Assembly: GCA_029864785.1 (NCBI GenBank)
Contig: JAOTST010000095.1
Location: forward strand, 1-6,287
DNA: 6,287 nucleotides
Origin: Chromatiales bacterium
GTDB lineage: Bacteria; Pseudomonadota; Gammaproteobacteria; Thiohalomonadales; Thiohalomonadaceae
Direction: 5' to 3'
Positions 5,073-6,287 of this stretch are shown piece after piece. How positions within the stretch are numbered: the first letter of the stretch is position 1; every line of letters begins with the position of its first letter. The translations under genes and the position numbers were made by a program. The notes beneath the pieces were generated by a model. It was not told where the DNA came from. It did not search any database and saw nothing but the letters and a program-made list of their open reading frames with translations.

Positions 5073-6287
5073 TCACGACTCCATGACGATCATTTTCTGG
5101 ATCTGCATATCGTGAAACGTGTAGGAAATTCCGCCCGTTCCAAGACCTGATTGGCGGAGTCCGGCAAAGGGCATCCAGTCCACTCTAAAAGCGGTGTGAT
5201 CATTGATCATGACCGCTGAGGCATCGAGTTGGTGGCTGGCATGCATCGCACTAGCCATATCTTTTGCAAACACGGAAGCTTGAAAGGCCCAAGGCAAGCT
5301 GTTCGCCATGGTGATCGCCTTATCCATATCATCATAAGAATAGACACAAACGACCGGACCAAATATCTCTTGTGTACTGACTTTGCTATCGGCAGATGGA
5401 TTGAATAGAACGCTGCACTCATATGTGGTTTCAGAAAGTGCCTGGCCTCCGGTCAGTAACTCGGCACCTTCGGTGACTGCTTCATCGATCCATTGCCCGA
5501 TTCGCTTAACCTCTGCAGGGCGAATTAATGGGCCAATTTCAGTGCTCTCAAGTGTTGGATCGCCAATAGTTAGCTTGGCTGCACCTTCGGCCAGTTTTTT
5601 AGCGAGATCTCGCGCCATACTTTTGTGAGCAAAGATACGTTGCACCGATACGCAAACCTGTCCGGCATGATAGAAGCCACCTTTAAGCAGTTTAGGTAGC
5701 GCTGCTTTGATATCGGCATCTTCGGCAATAATTACGGGTGCGGCACCGCCGTGTTCCAAGGCGCAGCGAGCTCCGGGAGCCAGTTGTGAACGCAGCATCC
5801 AGCCAACTTTGGCACTACCGATGAAACTCAAAAATCCGACTCGGGGGTCGGCAACCAATTTACTTGAAACTTCACGGCTATCGGGAATCAGTGCCTGACA
5901 CCACTCATCGGGTAGACCCGCTTCGCGTAATATAGCAACCAGACGAAAACAGGATAGTGGGGTGTCTTGCGCCGGCTTTACAATGACCGGGCAACCGGCC
6001 GCTATGGCGGGGCCGATCTGATGGGCAATTAGATTAAGTGGATGATTAAATGCACTTAATGCAACGACCACTCCAATAGGCTCCGAGATGGTAAAGGCCT
6101 GTTTATTCTTTGATGCGGCATTCATTCCCATGGGGATCATTTCGCCGGAATCGTTCCGTAAAGCATCGGCACAGAGTCGAATACTATCGATGGCACGGGT
6201 GACCTCAACACGTGAGTCGATGAGTGGTTTGCCACCTTCTCGTGCCGCCTCAATAGCGAGTTCTTCAGCACGCTCACTCATTAGCTG
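5073..6287 (-). CDS. NAD(P)-dependent aldehyde dehydrogenase (5'-partial)
   Basis: This enzyme oxidises an aldehyde to the acid (or acyl product) with NAD(P)+. The frame is open to the window edge; ATG 6281-6279 is probably internal, because family members run to about 470-480 residues and roughly 70 are missing at the N-terminus. Counting from that ATG, the cofactor-binding AFNHP (77-81) and VKPA (101-104) are present, as are FIGSAKVG (153-160), the general-base Glu176 in LEHGG, the nucleophile Cys210 in GQVC, EIFGP (305-309) and a normal C-terminus with PFAGLRQSGLGTGG (371-384). All catalytic residues are intact. The GFYHAGQVCVSVQR and INDHTAFRVDWMP stretches resemble the lactaldehyde/phosphonoacetaldehyde dehydrogenase-like branch (family 21-like), but the substrate cannot be read from sequence. 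It is convergent to the HU-LysM gene, 83 nt away, and is probably functionally separate from the signalling genes. Confidence 0.92.
   Translation of the reverse strand, partial: QLMSERAEELAIEAAREGGKPLIDSRVEVTRAIDSIRLCADALRNDSGEMIPMGMNAASKNKQAFTISEPIGVVVALSAFNHPLNLIAHQIGPAIAAGCPVIVKPAQDTPLSCFRLVAILREAGLPDEWCQALIPDSREVSSKLVADPRVGFLSFIGSAKVGWMLRSQLAPGARCALEHGGAAPVIIAEDADIKAALPKLLKGGFYHAGQVCVSVQRIFAHKSMARDLAKKLAEGAAKLTIGDPTLESTEIGPLIRPAEVKRIGQWIDEAVTEGAELLTGGQALSETTYECSVLFNPSADSKVSTQEIFGPVVCVYSYDDMDKAITMANSLPWAFQASVFAKDMASAMHASHQLDASAVMINDHTAFRVDWMPFAGLRQSGLGTGGISYTFHDMQIQKMIVMES

Noticed and set aside
5061..5079. GTCGT/ACGAC inverted repeat at the aldehyde dehydrogenase stop as a terminator
   Set aside because: The stem is only 5 bp with a 9-nt loop and no T-run, which is within chance.
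5383..5898. Plus-strand open frames opposite the aldehyde dehydrogenase
   Set aside because: The minus strand encodes conserved catalytic motifs throughout, so these are shadows.
1..6287. tRNA, rRNA, CRISPR array, insertion sequence or attachment site
   Set aside because: No cloverleaf-like segment, regularly spaced repeats, transposase sequence or terminal inverted repeats were seen.

Overview
The window looks like chromosomal DNA from a gammaproteobacterium. This rests on the moderate GC content, the ATG/GTG starts with Shine-Dalgarno sites, normal use of TGA as a stop, and the style of the CHASE2-type Ser/Thr kinase. I cannot name a genus; a sulfur-oxidising or similar environmental lineage is a guess.

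Layout. Positions 1-2215 hold a eukaryote-like phosphorylation module on the + strand. It starts with the 3' part of a CHASE2 transmembrane Ser/Thr kinase, whose reading frame is broken by an apparent one-base deletion near 384. A PP2C-type phosphatase (1505-2215) follows. Two FHA-domain proteins come next (2242-2865 and 2871-3227); they look like tandem duplicates, and the first also carries a degenerate second FHA fold. The gaps of 23, 26 and 5 nt suggest one transcript. Kinase, phosphatase and phosphothreonine readers would form a complete write/erase/read circuit.

Positions 3228-3403 are a 176-nt non-coding gap with a candidate sigma70 promoter and an 11/12-matching direct repeat. It leads into a second pair of genes on the + strand, joined by a GTGA overlap. 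The first is a small HU/IHF-family protein with a diverged DNA-binding arm (3404-3691). The second (3688-4989) is an unusual protein: an N-terminal HU domain, a linker, one transmembrane helix, a long acidic/Pro-rich linker, a LysM-type domain and a further unassigned helical tail. Its predicted topology puts the DNA-binding domain in the cytoplasm and the LysM domain in the periplasm, so it could physically tie the nucleoid to peptidoglycan. This is the most interesting item in the window.

An 83-nt gap with no convincing terminator separates this pair from a convergent aldehyde dehydrogenase gene on the - strand (5073 to the window edge). That gene lacks its 5' end and is probably unrelated to the signalling genes.

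How the parts may work together (inference): the CHASE2 kinase senses an envelope or periplasmic signal, and PP2C resets it. The FHA proteins bind phosphorylated TxxI/L motifs, which recur in the kinase and in both FHA proteins. The neighbouring HU/LysM pair could be a downstream envelope-nucleoid structure. Nothing in the sequence proves the link between the two gene groups.
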